A stretch of DNA of 64,000 bases from Tritrichomonas foetus. Lineage: Eukaryota > Parabasalia > Tritrichomonadida > Tritrichomonadidae. This document shows, in pieces, positions 10,229-19,378 of this stretch. The DNA is taken from positions 9,938 to 73,937 of the forward strand of contig MLAK01000664.1 in assembly GCA_001839685.1 (NCBI GenBank), read 5' to 3'. Under the pieces are notes generated by a model. That model was not told the DNA's origin. It searched no databases and saw only the letters and a list, made by a program, of their open reading frames with translations. A program made the translations under genes and the position numbers. The stretch's first letter is position 1; each line of letters opens with the position of its first letter.

Positions 10229-12700
10229 ATGAAAAAAGTTTATGCATTTCCAACTGAAAACACCAATACAACTACTTATACACAATATATGGATCAAGCG
10301 ATTTCTTTCCCATCCTTTCCTGATCCTTCTTTCTATAATTCATATTCCGAGTTTAGAGATGCTTCTCTCAAATGGTATGATTATATTAATAACAGTATAG
10401 ACTTTTCGATTCTTCCTTATCCAGTTTCAGCTTTTTATCATCGCCCATCAAAATATTATTGTTATCAAGGAAAGACACGAAGTCAAAAGAAACTAATTGA
10501 AAATAAGAGCTCATTAGAGTCTATTATATTAAAAGGAAATGACAATTCAAATTGTAACGAATTATTAAATGATGAAATTAAAAAAAATTCATTGGAAAAT
10601 GGATTTAAATCAAATGTATGGTCACAATACTTCATTTCAATAGATCCTAATCCTCATTTTTATGATTCATACATTGATTTTGTAAAATCTTCTGATGAAT
10701 GGGCAACAATCAATTCAATCCCTAATCTTCCTTTTCATCCGAAGTCTTTTTGTGAAAAAATAGAAACAGTGCCTATTCTTCAGAAAGATAAATGCATTAC
10801 TCTTGTTCCAATTAGTGATAGAAAAAGGAACAAAAAATTTCTATTTGTTGAACAACTTCCTTTATTCAAAATTGGTGAGTTATCAAAAATAATGAGGCCA
10901 AATCATATTTCTGAGTTTTTAAGATATAATATTATGTATTATTACTATCCAAAGAAAATTAATTTTGGTGATATTTTTAATATAATGCAAAGAAATGGAA
11001 TTACACCTGTTTTAAAATGTCAACTTTCATATATTGTAAAAGAAATGGAAGGATTTGGAACCTTACCGATCATTCCAAATCAACTTCAACATCCTTTTAT
11101 TTTCTCTCCTGTAGCAAAGGCATTTCTCGAAAATAGGGATAATAAATACATTTTTAATAGTGTAGAGTTAAGAAATAATATCACGCAGTTTTTGTTTTAT
11201 GTTAATCAAATTGAATCATCAAAATCATATTATTATCGATACAAATTTATGGAAATAACAAAGGAGATTATTCCATTCAACCCAAATGGTATTTCCAATT
11301 ACTTTATTGAAAATATCACATTATTTTTGGATTTTGCATTTATGTTTAATGATTTTGATTATTCTAGTATGCCTCTTTTTGATAAGCTTCTAAAAGAAAT
11401 AGTGAATATGGGAAAAGATAAAATAGGTGAAACTAATTGGAAACTACTTACTGTTTTAATTCATTCTCATTTATCACGAATTTTCTCACTGCATATTAAA
11501 TGTTTTAATGAACGAAGCAATTTTTATAATGCAATAAAGAAGCAAACATCAGTATTTTTAAATACTTTTGGTCAAATTGTGGTTCCGGCTCTTGAATCAT
11601 CTTTAACAACTAACAATGCTGTTGTTTCTGTGTTATGTATTCTATTAGTAATTGATTCTAATGATTCAGCTCTTACCACATTTTTCAATCATTTTCATCC
11701 ATCTCTTTTCCATTTTTTTAATCAAATATCTGATGTCTCAAGTAAATATTTCACAATTTTACTTGAACGTGTTATTTTTCAAAAAAATTATATTAATTGC
11801 TTATTCATATATTTTCAATTATTTTTAGCAGAAATATCCATTGATGATTTTGATAATCTTAACCCATTAATGATATCTTTTCTATCTTTATTTATTAATA
11901 CTAATAATGATGCCATTTTTGTGGGGTATGAGTGGTTGATTAAAGGAATTAAAATGCTATTATTCAGCAAAAAAATCATAGCATTTGAATTCATTAACAG
12001 CATTGTAAATTATTCTATTTCTATAAGATTTTTAAGTAAAAAAGATCATTCTAAGCTATTAGAAGAAATGACTCTGGTGTTTATAGATATATATTTCATG
12101 CTTGGGGAATACCAACAAATTTATATTCTCCGTTCTCTCGAAATGCTCTTGGTTTTACCAAGTGCAAAAAAAATTCTTAGTGAAACATCAGACTGGATTC
12201 ATTTAGTTTTTCAAAGCATGAAGAGCATTAATGATGATATAGTACTAATAAGTTGGAAACTATTTAGAAAAATATTTATGTCTCATTCGAATATTATAGT
12301 AAAATATTTTCGAATTCCGAAAATTAAATCTATAATAATTCAAGGAATTCAAGACATCCCTATTTATGCCATTACAGAGTTGTTGATGTTAATTGGCGAA
12401 TACTCTTTTCTTCACATTGAAGTAGATTCACCTGAACAAATTGGTCAAAGAAACAAAGGTGGGTTTATATTTTTATTATCTGGTTTACCAAATGAGTTGA
12501 TTGAACTGGTTCAACTTTTCAATGATTCTGGAATTAATGTGTTAGATAAGTATCAGATTGTTGCTTCATCAGCAAGAGATAACCCAGTACAAAAAAATCT
12601 TTGGATATGGTTTAGAAAAGTTATCAATGAACGAAATTCATGCAAACATTTACTATTAGGTCATACTAAAAAATCTAATCATTATTCTATCAAAATATGA
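10229..12700 (+). CDS. Large helical protein, function unknown
   Basis: An 823-residue protein. The N-terminal ~200 residues contain two related segments: SFPSFPDPSFYNSYSEFRDA near residue 28, and DPNPHFYDSYIDFVKSSDEW near 142. Each is followed by a proline-phenylalanine stretch, so they look like a short internal repeat. From about residue 210 to the end it is all-helical and solenoid-like, with long hydrophobic but not membrane-type helices. There are no catalytic motifs or signal peptide. The ATG at 10229 is the first in frame after a stop-rich leader and is supported by the initiator-like TCATT upstream. I do not recognise a named family; armadillo-type folding is an inference from composition. 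Confidence 0.65.
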   Translation: MKKVYAFPTENTNTTTYTQYMDQAISFPSFPDPSFYNSYSEFRDASLKWYDYINNSIDFSILPYPVSAFYHRPSKYYCYQGKTRSQKKLIENKSSLESIILKGNDNSNCNELLNDEIKKNSLENGFKSNVWSQYFISIDPNPHFYDSYIDFVKSSDEWATINSIPNLPFHPKSFCEKIETVPILQKDKCITLVPISDRKRNKKFLFVEQLPLFKIGELSKIMRPNHISEFLRYNIMYYYYPKKINFGDIFNIMQRNGITPVLKCQLSYIVKEMEGFGTLPIIPNQLQHPFIFSPVAKAFLENRDNKYIFNSVELRNNITQFLFYVNQIESSKSYYYRYKFMEITKEIIPFNPNGISNYFIENITLFLDFAFMFNDFDYSSMPLFDKLLKEIVNMGKDKIGETNWKLLTVLIHSHLSRIFSLHIKCFNERSNFYNAIKKQTSVFLNTFGQIVVPALESSLTTNNAVVSVLCILLVIDSNDSALTTFFNHFHPSLFHFFNQISDVSSKYFTILLERVIFQKNYINCLFIYFQLFLAEISIDDFDNLNPLMISFLSLFINTNNDAIFVGYEWLIKGIKMLLFSKKIIAFEFINSIVNYSISIRFLSKKDHSKLLEEMTLVFIDIYFMLGEYQQIYILRSLEMLLVLPSAKKILSETSDWIHLVFQSMKSINDDIVLISWKLFRKIFMSHSNIIVKYFRIPKIKSIIIQGIQDIPIYAITELLMLIGEYSFLHIEVDSPEQIGQRNKGGFIFLLSGLPNELIELVQLFNDSGINVLDKYQIVASSARDNPVQKNLWIWFRKVINERNSCKHLLLGHTKKSNHYSIKI

Positions 12701-12942
12701 TTTAAATTCACATTCCAAATATAAAATAGAAACAAAAAATTTCGCGACAAAGTTAGCTTCAAAAACCGTTTCTCTAGTGAAAAGTTCGATAAGTTTGATT
12801 TGTTTGCTAGATATATTCGAATATATCGGATCTATCATCATTAAATCAGGAAAGAAAAATAAAATTGTGAGATAAAATAATCGTTTCTTTTTTAATTTCG
12901 TTTACTTAAAAACTTTTATTTCATTAAATCAATCCATCAAAT

Positions 12943-14169
12943 TTATGCAGCCACTTTTGGTATCAGCGTTTCAAGGTCCTTCTCACTAATTGTGTTTAGT
13001 TTAATCAAGTAGTCCATGAGTGACTCTGCCTTCTGTCCATCCTGTTTTGGAACCTCCATTAAAAGTGTTTCAATGATATGTTTCGCGCACAAAATTAGTG
13101 ACTCTTCATAATTTTTTGCTTGTTCTGCTGTCTGTGAAGTGTATTCATTAGGAATGTATTTTTTCTCATCTGTTAGTCTACAAACGAGTCTAGATGATCC
13201 AGCAAGTGGAATCAAGTTGAATTGCAAAGGTACACCTACCACTCGAGATACTTCTCTAATATAATGTGTGGCAAATCCGAGAAATGCTTTCATTTCTCCC
13301 CATTGTGAGGAATTCTGTGGTTGCGGATGATAATGAACAGTACAAAGTCGTCCATCATTTGGCGAAAATGGAAATATCATTTTTAGTTCATTTAAAGCAG
13401 CAATTCTAAATCTTAATAGTTTTTTATATGATTCTAAAGTTGGTTCAGCTGGTCTTTCTTTCTTTTTATTCATTTCAATATGCTGAGTGAGTGACTGAAT
13501 TGAAGCTTTGCAATTATTCTCTGTTTGAGAATGAATGGTGGCAGCTTGCATTCTTTGGTTTTGTTGTTCGAAATCATGCTGCACTCTTCTTTTTTCACGC
13601 ATGCAATCTTCGTATTGCGCCTTTAGATTTGATAATTTATTTAGATCAATTCCTGATTGAGTCAATAATGCTTTCTTTTCTTCGAAGGCTTTTTGGGCGG
13701 CCGAAAGTTCTTCAAGTTGCTGTCGAATTGAAAGAACGTTTCGATAATCAAGCGTCAAAATTGAATCGATAGAAAATGAAACAGTATCTTCTTTATAATC
13801 TGTTGATCTGGCATAGACACCGCTCACGAATTCGAGTAAATAAATGTTTTGTGGTGGTTTGGCGCTTTTTGTCGGACCGAGGAAAACTAATTGGTTCAAT
13901 GAATAATCGACAGGTGCTGCTGATCCAACTGTGAGTTTGAAACTATCGCATTCTGGCGCTTCTTCGTAAAAATCACAAACTGTGTTGACTTCCCATGCCA
14001 ATCTGTTATTTGCGAACACGGGTGGAGGTAACGAATATGATGATCCATCAACTGAAATCGATAATGATGGTAATGGATTTGGTTGTTCAGCGACATAAAG
14101 AACGATCGAGACGACATCGGAAATATAAAAATTTGTCGGAATGAAAACACAATTTAAACTTTCAGTCAT
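12943..14169 (-). CDS. UVRAG/Vps38/Atg14-like autophagy and PI3-kinase complex protein
   Basis: A 408-residue protein in three parts: a beta-rich N-terminal ~140 residues (compatible with a C2-like domain), a coiled coil at about 145-245, and a C-terminal alpha/beta domain. The last part has the pattern ALNELKMIFPFSPNDGRLCT, then GFATHYIREVSRVVGVPLQF and PLAGSSRLVCRL, ending in helices that align with the UVRAG/Atg14 family (PF10186 type). Members bind Beclin-1/Atg6 and Vps34 to direct PI3P synthesis in endosome traffic or autophagy. The similarity does not separate Atg14 from UVRAG/Vps38, but the beta-rich N-terminus favours UVRAG/Vps38. The ATG at 14169 is clear. TCATA, an initiator-like site, lies about 25 bases upstream. 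Confidence 0.7.
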   Translation of the reverse strand: MTESLNCVFIPTNFYISDVVSIVLYVAEQPNPLPSLSISVDGSSYSLPPPVFANNRLAWEVNTVCDFYEEAPECDSFKLTVGSAAPVDYSLNQLVFLGPTKSAKPPQNIYLLEFVSGVYARSTDYKEDTVSFSIDSILTLDYRNVLSIRQQLEELSAAQKAFEEKKALLTQSGIDLNKLSNLKAQYEDCMREKRRVQHDFEQQNQRMQAATIHSQTENNCKASIQSLTQHIEMNKKKERPAEPTLESYKKLLRFRIAALNELKMIFPFSPNDGRLCTVHYHPQPQNSSQWGEMKAFLGFATHYIREVSRVVGVPLQFNLIPLAGSSRLVCRLTDEKKYIPNEYTSQTAEQAKNYEESLILCAKHIIETLLMEVPKQDGQKAESLMDYLIKLNTISEKDLETLIPKVAA

Positions 14170-14583
14170 TTCGATTGTAAAATGTCAATTATGAAAATAT
14201 ATGAAACTCATTATGTCATATATTCGAATATATTGAAAAAAATTGTGAAGAATTCGCTCCTTTCAAATTAATTAAGTCATTGAAAAAAAATCACAATGCG
14301 TAAATTTCAATAAGCCTATTTCAAAGTTTCAATAAAAGAAACCATTTTAAAATTGATAGAGAACTTAGAATTCATGACTATTTTTAAATATTCACTCCAT
14401 AACGAACTCATATAACACCAACGATTTTCCTCTATGATAAGATATAAAAAATCTAATTAAAATTTAATCAAAAATGATAGTTAATGATTCTATATTTTAT
14501 TCATTTAAAATAAATAATCTAAGACAATTAAACATATATAATCATCATTGATATCATATAAGTTCACCGCATTCAAATCACTA
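14170..14583. other. Intergenic region
   Basis: About 410 AT-rich bases between two minus-strand genes. No coding region, RNA or repeat was seen. Confidence 0.6.
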
Positions 14584-16257
14584 TTATTGTTTGTTATTTT
14601 TCTCATAAGCAATTTTTAATTTTTCAAAAAACGGAGAAACAATTTTTTTGTAATAAGAAATATCTGCAATAATTGATTGATCTCGAAGAAAGTCATGACA
14701 TCTCACTCTTGCACATTCTCCTTCTTGAGTTTGACATCTTTGAACTTTTGTAGCATTATGCTCTGGAGCCCATCTTGATTGATTCACATTTAAGGTATAA
14801 ATTGGATAATAATCAATTCGTGCAATATCGCTCATTTGTTTATACCAAGTTCTACATGTATACTTATAAGGTAGAAATTCAACAAGTCCTGTTGGATTAT
14901 CAGGTGTTGAATTTTTAAGCCACATACCATGAATTAAACCACTCCCATGAATGCCAATTAATAAAGATGCATTACAAATGAATCGAATTTGTCCATGTTT
15001 GTCAAATTTTTGAAGATCAACTTCTTTTACATCACAAAAAGGACATAATTCTTTAGTAGCATTTACAATTTCATCATTATTTATTAATGTCCGAATTAAC
15101 TGATTAGTTTTTCTTTGAATTATAATAATTTCTGGTTTCTTTATTGAAGGACTGCATTTTTCATCAGCCATTGCAGCTTTTAGCATTGTTTTTCGTAAGC
15201 CAACTATACCTTTTGTATCAACTTCATATTCCAATGTAAGAGCGTCACGTTGTCTTCGTTCCAAAGTTGGTTCAACTTCAGTTTTTCTTAAGCCTAAATA
15301 AGCTTCTTTGAAGCATTTTGGCTGTTGAAGTGTTCCAGAAAGAATTAAATTATGATGTGATAAGGCTTTCATATAAAATAACGAATATCCACCTTCATTA
15401 TCATAAATTAAAATATCAAAAGATTTATTAATTTCTCGACCGTAATGTTCATTTTTGATATTCCATTCATTTGTTTTAACATTTGCATAATGCGAAGTCA
15501 TAGTCCAATAAGTTGGCATTAAAAAGTCCATGACATTATGCCAAAGCATTCTAATATTATAAAACCGGCTTGTCATTTGAACGGGATTTGATTCAAACGT
15601 GAATAAATGAGAATTATTATGAACAAAAATATTTTTTGATGTGAGGCGATAATCAGGTGGATCATAAGGAGGAGCCCTTGAACCAGGAACAAGAAAAATG
15701 TCTTCAAATTTGAGTTTGTATGGAGAAAATACATAAATTCCATTTTTTATCACACATACGTTTTGGAATTTACACCAACGTGTTAAATAACTATCGCCGA
15801 TACAAAACATTGCTGTTTGATCAGACACTGGACTTTGAAAATGATTGTCTAATGGATTTTCTATATAAATTGATGATGAAAAAACAACATCAGCTTTGTT
15901 ATATATAATAGAAACACGATAAACTCCATTAAGTGGTGGATATATAGAAAAAGTCACAACTGTGGACGATTTAGCAATGTTTTGGATTTTTAGGATTGGT
16001 ACCGAAAAGTTAAGTGAATCAGATGTCACAGAAACATCCATCAGATTTAATATTTTACTTAATTTTCTGTGGTAAATAGTAATTGTGAAAAAAGATGAAA
16101 ATTTATCAAGATTAAAATTAAAATTTGAATTTGTTTGAATATTAGTTGACCCACGTGAAGAGAAGTATAAATATGTAATTGATATGTTGAATATTATAAT
16201 GAATACCATTAAAAGTTGAAATGATTTGCGACGGAAGATTAATCTTTGAAGTTTCAT
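14584..16257 (-). CDS. GT61-family glycosyltransferase, type II membrane protein
   Basis: The open frame extends to 16308 but opens with TTG. The first ATG, at 16257, gives 557 residues and a classic type II Golgi/ER topology: a basic N-terminus (KLQRLIFRRK) and a membrane anchor at about residues 13-31. The C-terminal half carries the GT61 (DUF563) pattern: IIIQRKTNQLIRTLINNDEI, ICNASLLIGIHGSGLIHG (about 427-444) and VEFLPYKYTCRTWYKQM. GT61 includes EOGT-type O-GlcNAc transferases and plant xylosyltransferases; donor and acceptor cannot be told from sequence. Cysteine-rich stretches and N-glycosylation sites suit a luminal domain. Together with the proteins at 55994 and 58417 it suggests glycan assembly in the secretory pathway. 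Confidence 0.85.
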   Translation of the reverse strand: MKLQRLIFRRKSFQLLMVFIIIFNISITYLYFSSRGSTNIQTNSNFNFNLDKFSSFFTITIYHRKLSKILNLMDVSVTSDSLNFSVPILKIQNIAKSSTVVTFSIYPPLNGVYRVSIIYNKADVVFSSSIYIENPLDNHFQSPVSDQTAMFCIGDSYLTRWCKFQNVCVIKNGIYVFSPYKLKFEDIFLVPGSRAPPYDPPDYRLTSKNIFVHNNSHLFTFESNPVQMTSRFYNIRMLWHNVMDFLMPTYWTMTSHYANVKTNEWNIKNEHYGREINKSFDILIYDNEGGYSLFYMKALSHHNLILSGTLQQPKCFKEAYLGLRKTEVEPTLERRQRDALTLEYEVDTKGIVGLRKTMLKAAMADEKCSPSIKKPEIIIIQRKTNQLIRTLINNDEIVNATKELCPFCDVKEVDLQKFDKHGQIRFICNASLLIGIHGSGLIHGMWLKNSTPDNPTGLVEFLPYKYTCRTWYKQMSDIARIDYYPIYTLNVNQSRWAPEHNATKVQRCQTQEGECARVRCHDFLRDQSIIADISYYKKIVSPFFEKLKIAYEKNNKQ

Positions 16258-16422
16258 TTCATTTTTTGAATTATTTTCATTGAAAAAGTTTGAAAATATC
16301 TTTTTCAATATTTAAATAGTTTGATTTTGTGACGATATTTGTCCGAATTCATCACCTCATCTTTTCAGAAGAAATTTAACCTTGAAATTCACCTCCAAAA
16401 AATATATTAAATCTCAGACAGA

Positions 16423-16857
16423 ATGGAAGGCGCAGGATTCGAATACATTGATCATCCAGCAGATATTCAAATTCATTCATGGGGTCCTACAATTGAACGA
16501 GCTTTAGAGCCACTCGCAGTTGGCCTTTTCGGCGTTATGTTTGATCCGGCAGGATTTACAGATACTCTTGAAAAGAAGATTTCAGTGAAAGCAAACGATA
16601 TTTTATCACTTGTTTATCAATTTCTTGACGAATGGCTTTTTCATTTTGACGCACACGATTTTGTATTAAAAAGAATTATTGTCACGAAATGTGACCTTCA
16701 GAATTTTGAAATTGAAGCAACTGGGTTTGGCGAAGAGTTTGATATGGATAAACACTCTGATTTCCGCCGAACAGAAGTTAAAGCCATTACTTATGCTTCA
16801 ATGAAAGTTGATCAGAAAGATGACAAAACTGAAATTTATGTTATTGTTGATCTTTAA
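16423..16857 (+). CDS. Archease, tRNA-ligase cofactor
   Basis: A 144-residue protein spanning the full archease family (PF01951). It has the diagnostic opening FEYIDHPADIQIHSWG, the LEPLAVGLFGVMFDP segment, a central DEWLFHFDAHDFVLKR and the C-terminal KAITYASMKV. Archease activates RtcB-type RNA ligases, promoting guanylylation of the ligase during tRNA splicing and, in animals, XBP1 mRNA splicing. Family acidic residues, including D18 (HPAD) and the C-terminal aspartate (IVDL), are present. The gene is divergent from the GT61 gene, with about 165 bases between starts. The stop is followed by A, giving TAAA. Length matches the family. Confidence 0.93.
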   Translation: MEGAGFEYIDHPADIQIHSWGPTIERALEPLAVGLFGVMFDPAGFTDTLEKKISVKANDILSLVYQFLDEWLFHFDAHDFVLKRIIVTKCDLQNFEIEATGFGEEFDMDKHSDFRRTEVKAITYASMKVDQKDDKTEIYVIVDL

Positions 16858-17672
16858 ATATAATTTATATATATATAGTGATACATTATTAAGAAAATAA
16901 ACATTTCAAAATCATTTTTTATTTGGAAATTGTCAGCTTAATAAAATTACCAATTATATCATATTAAAAATAAATGGTTCAATGAAGACAAAACTTGAAC
17001 TATGCATAGAGTGAAATGAGTTCTTGTGTGATGAAAACGTAGATTTAGTGAGGCTTATGGAATTCATTAAGATATCATCTTCATTATTTTACATCGACCT
17101 TAATTGGTATATTTCAAATTACTGATCTTCATTGTAAATGCAATCTCCCTTCATTAGGATAATCTCATGCAAATCATATATAATAGATTCATTTCGATTC
17201 GAAAGATCTCTCGCGAACATTATGCATTCCTCAGCCAGCAAATTTGTTCATGAATGGGATTATTTTAACTCCTTCTTATCAGATATGGAGTGAACATAAA
17301 AAATTCTGAAACTTGATCCTGAAAACATTTCTCTTATTATCACATGATATCATATTATTCGACCAGTTCATTAACACCATAATAATGAATTGTTTTTGCA
17401 TAAATATATAGAAAGGATGATTGATTGGAGGAGTCAGAAAATTTATTGGTTACAGCATTATGCTACGACGTATGGCGTCGGCTTATTTCATAAATCATAC
17501 AGCATAAAGAAAGTGGTTTCGAAATCACAAAAATTAAGAAAGGAGCCATAATTTGTGAATAGTAACAGAGGATAAATCACTACATCTTAATTTAAAATCA
17601 TATTTGATGGAAAAGTGTAAAATCATATTGTGATTCGAAAAAGTTATCTTGCTGTCAGTTTTTAAAATTTTG
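16858..17672. other. Intergenic region
   Basis: About 815 bases with no supported gene. Features are an AT-alternating run just after archease (16865-16878) and a small inverted repeat, CGACG TATGG CGTCG, at 17466-17480. The latter stands out by GC content but its 5-bp stem is too short to call anything. Confidence 0.6.
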
Positions 17673-19049
17673 ATGGATCACACTTTGAAGTTGTCTTATG
17701 CAGGGCTTAAAAATATTGTTTATGATAAAAACATTGATGTGCCTTTTATTTTTTATATCGGTGAAAAAAAATTGAAAGTAAATCGCTTTATTGCAGATTT
17801 CCTATCTCCCAAAATTTCTCATTTTCATTTTCCTGATGCGAATATCAATTCACTTGTCATTGATATAACGTCTTTTCTTCACCAATTTCCTCAAAAGGCG
17901 CCTAAAATTATAGAAATTGAAAATAATTTAACCAAACTTATCAAGAAATTAATTAAAGGTGAAGAAATATTAATTAAAGAGAAAGAAAGAAATTATCTTT
18001 ATTTTTTAGCACAAGAATTGAAAAATGATGAAATATTTTCAAATATTTTCGAATTTATTCCCAAAGATATCGTTTTGGATAATTGGGAAATAATATTCAA
18101 ACAAAACTCACTTTTATTCAAATCAACTAATATGTTAACATGCGACTTTGTAGATTTTATCTCAGAAAATTTTTTTCAACTTTCAGATAAAATCATCGAA
18201 AAATATGTCAATCACGAGATTTCAATAGAAATGATTCAATCCATTCTTTTCAGTGAAAAATTAACATTAGAGTCTGAAGATCAGCTTCTTGAGTTTATTT
18301 TTAAAATCAAGTCTTTTAATGATTTCTCCAATAATTTCAATTTTGTATTAATTTCTTTATTAGAAAATATTGAATTTGAAATGTTAAGCGAAGAATCATT
18401 TCAGCAATTCCTTGAAATATTTGATTATAATGAAATGACGAATAGACTTTGGTCTAAACTATGTAAATGTTTTCATCCTACTCAATTAAGCACAAAATTT
18501 TCCTCTCGTTCAAGATATAAAAGTACTGTTATTCCGTTTAGAAAGGAATCGCCAAATAGATTTTCTGGAATAATTCATCATCTTACTAAAGAATGTGATG
18601 GTAATGTTCATGTTAAAGAAATTGTTGATGTGACATCATCCACAGTAAATTCTGATTTTTATCCTCAAAATGCTGTTGATCTAAAAAATAAAAATAGCTA
18701 TTTTCAAACTCGAAACGAACTCAATGGGTGGATTTGTTATGATTTTAAAGAAAAAAAGATTAATCCAACACATTATTCAATAAGATCTAGACATGATAAT
18801 GATGAAGGTGGTTGGCATTTACAAACATGGATTATTGAAGGATCAAACGAAGAAGGTAAATGGATAGAATTGGATTCTAGACAAAATGAAAAAAGTCTTG
18901 ATTTTCGAAATGCTGAAAATACATTTGAAATCACCAAACATCTAAATGAATATTTCCAGAAACTTCGCCTTCGTATTACAGGAATGGAAACCGCCTGTGA
19001 ATATTATTTGACAATATCTGCATTAGAATATTTTGGTCGACTTTATTAA
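17673..19049 (+). CDS. BTB-like plus discoidin-like (F5/8 C-like) domain protein
   Basis: The frame opens at 17649 with TTG. The ATG at 17673 gives 458 residues. Residues about 20-75 (VPFIFYIGEKKLKVNRFIAD, then SPKISHFHFPD) resemble a divergent BTB/POZ domain, followed by a BACK-like helical region to about 280. The C-terminal ~160 residues form a galactose-binding/discoidin-like domain: VDVTSSTV, GWICYDFKEKKINPTHYSIR, GGWHLQTWIIEGSNEEGKW, LRLRITGMETACEYYLTISA. In other eukaryotes BTB-BACK-discoidin proteins are often Cullin-3 adaptors; whether this one is remains inference. A dead copy of the C-terminal domain lies at 9561-10050, so this is a local multi-copy family. Confidence 0.75.
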   Translation: MDHTLKLSYAGLKNIVYDKNIDVPFIFYIGEKKLKVNRFIADFLSPKISHFHFPDANINSLVIDITSFLHQFPQKAPKIIEIENNLTKLIKKLIKGEEILIKEKERNYLYFLAQELKNDEIFSNIFEFIPKDIVLDNWEIIFKQNSLLFKSTNMLTCDFVDFISENFFQLSDKIIEKYVNHEISIEMIQSILFSEKLTLESEDQLLEFIFKIKSFNDFSNNFNFVLISLLENIEFEMLSEESFQQFLEIFDYNEMTNRLWSKLCKCFHPTQLSTKFSSRSRYKSTVIPFRKESPNRFSGIIHHLTKECDGNVHVKEIVDVTSSTVNSDFYPQNAVDLKNKNSYFQTRNELNGWICYDFKEKKINPTHYSIRSRHDNDEGGWHLQTWIIEGSNEEGKWIELDSRQNEKSLDFRNAENTFEITKHLNEYFQKLRLRITGMETACEYYLTISALEYFGRLY

Positions 19050-19378
19050 AATACTTTTAAAGTCTTTGTTGAGGATTTTTTAGAGATCTCCTATTTTTGC
19101 GTTTTTTCACAATTTGAAATGATATGAATTGAGATACATTTTTTTTTCTTTTTTATATTGATATCATCAGCAGTACCTATTTAACATTATAACAGCATCA
19201 AAACTGCTAGATTATTTCGATAAGTGTTATTTTGGGTAGTGAATTGATGATAACTACAGTTAGCAATGACAAGAAAAAAAGATATTTTTTATTTAAATAA
19301 TATATTCAAACAGTTTTATTAATAATTAAGTTGACTTGTATAAGAGACGTGAAAAATTATGAATAAGATATAAAAATT
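19050..19378. other. Convergent intergenic region
   Basis: About 330 bases between two convergent genes, with T-rich and A-rich tracts and no gene. Confidence 0.6.

Noticed and set aside
17466..17480. Small inverted repeat CGACG TATGG CGTCG in an AT-rich gap
   Set aside because: A 5-bp stem is too short to support a terminator or RNA gene.
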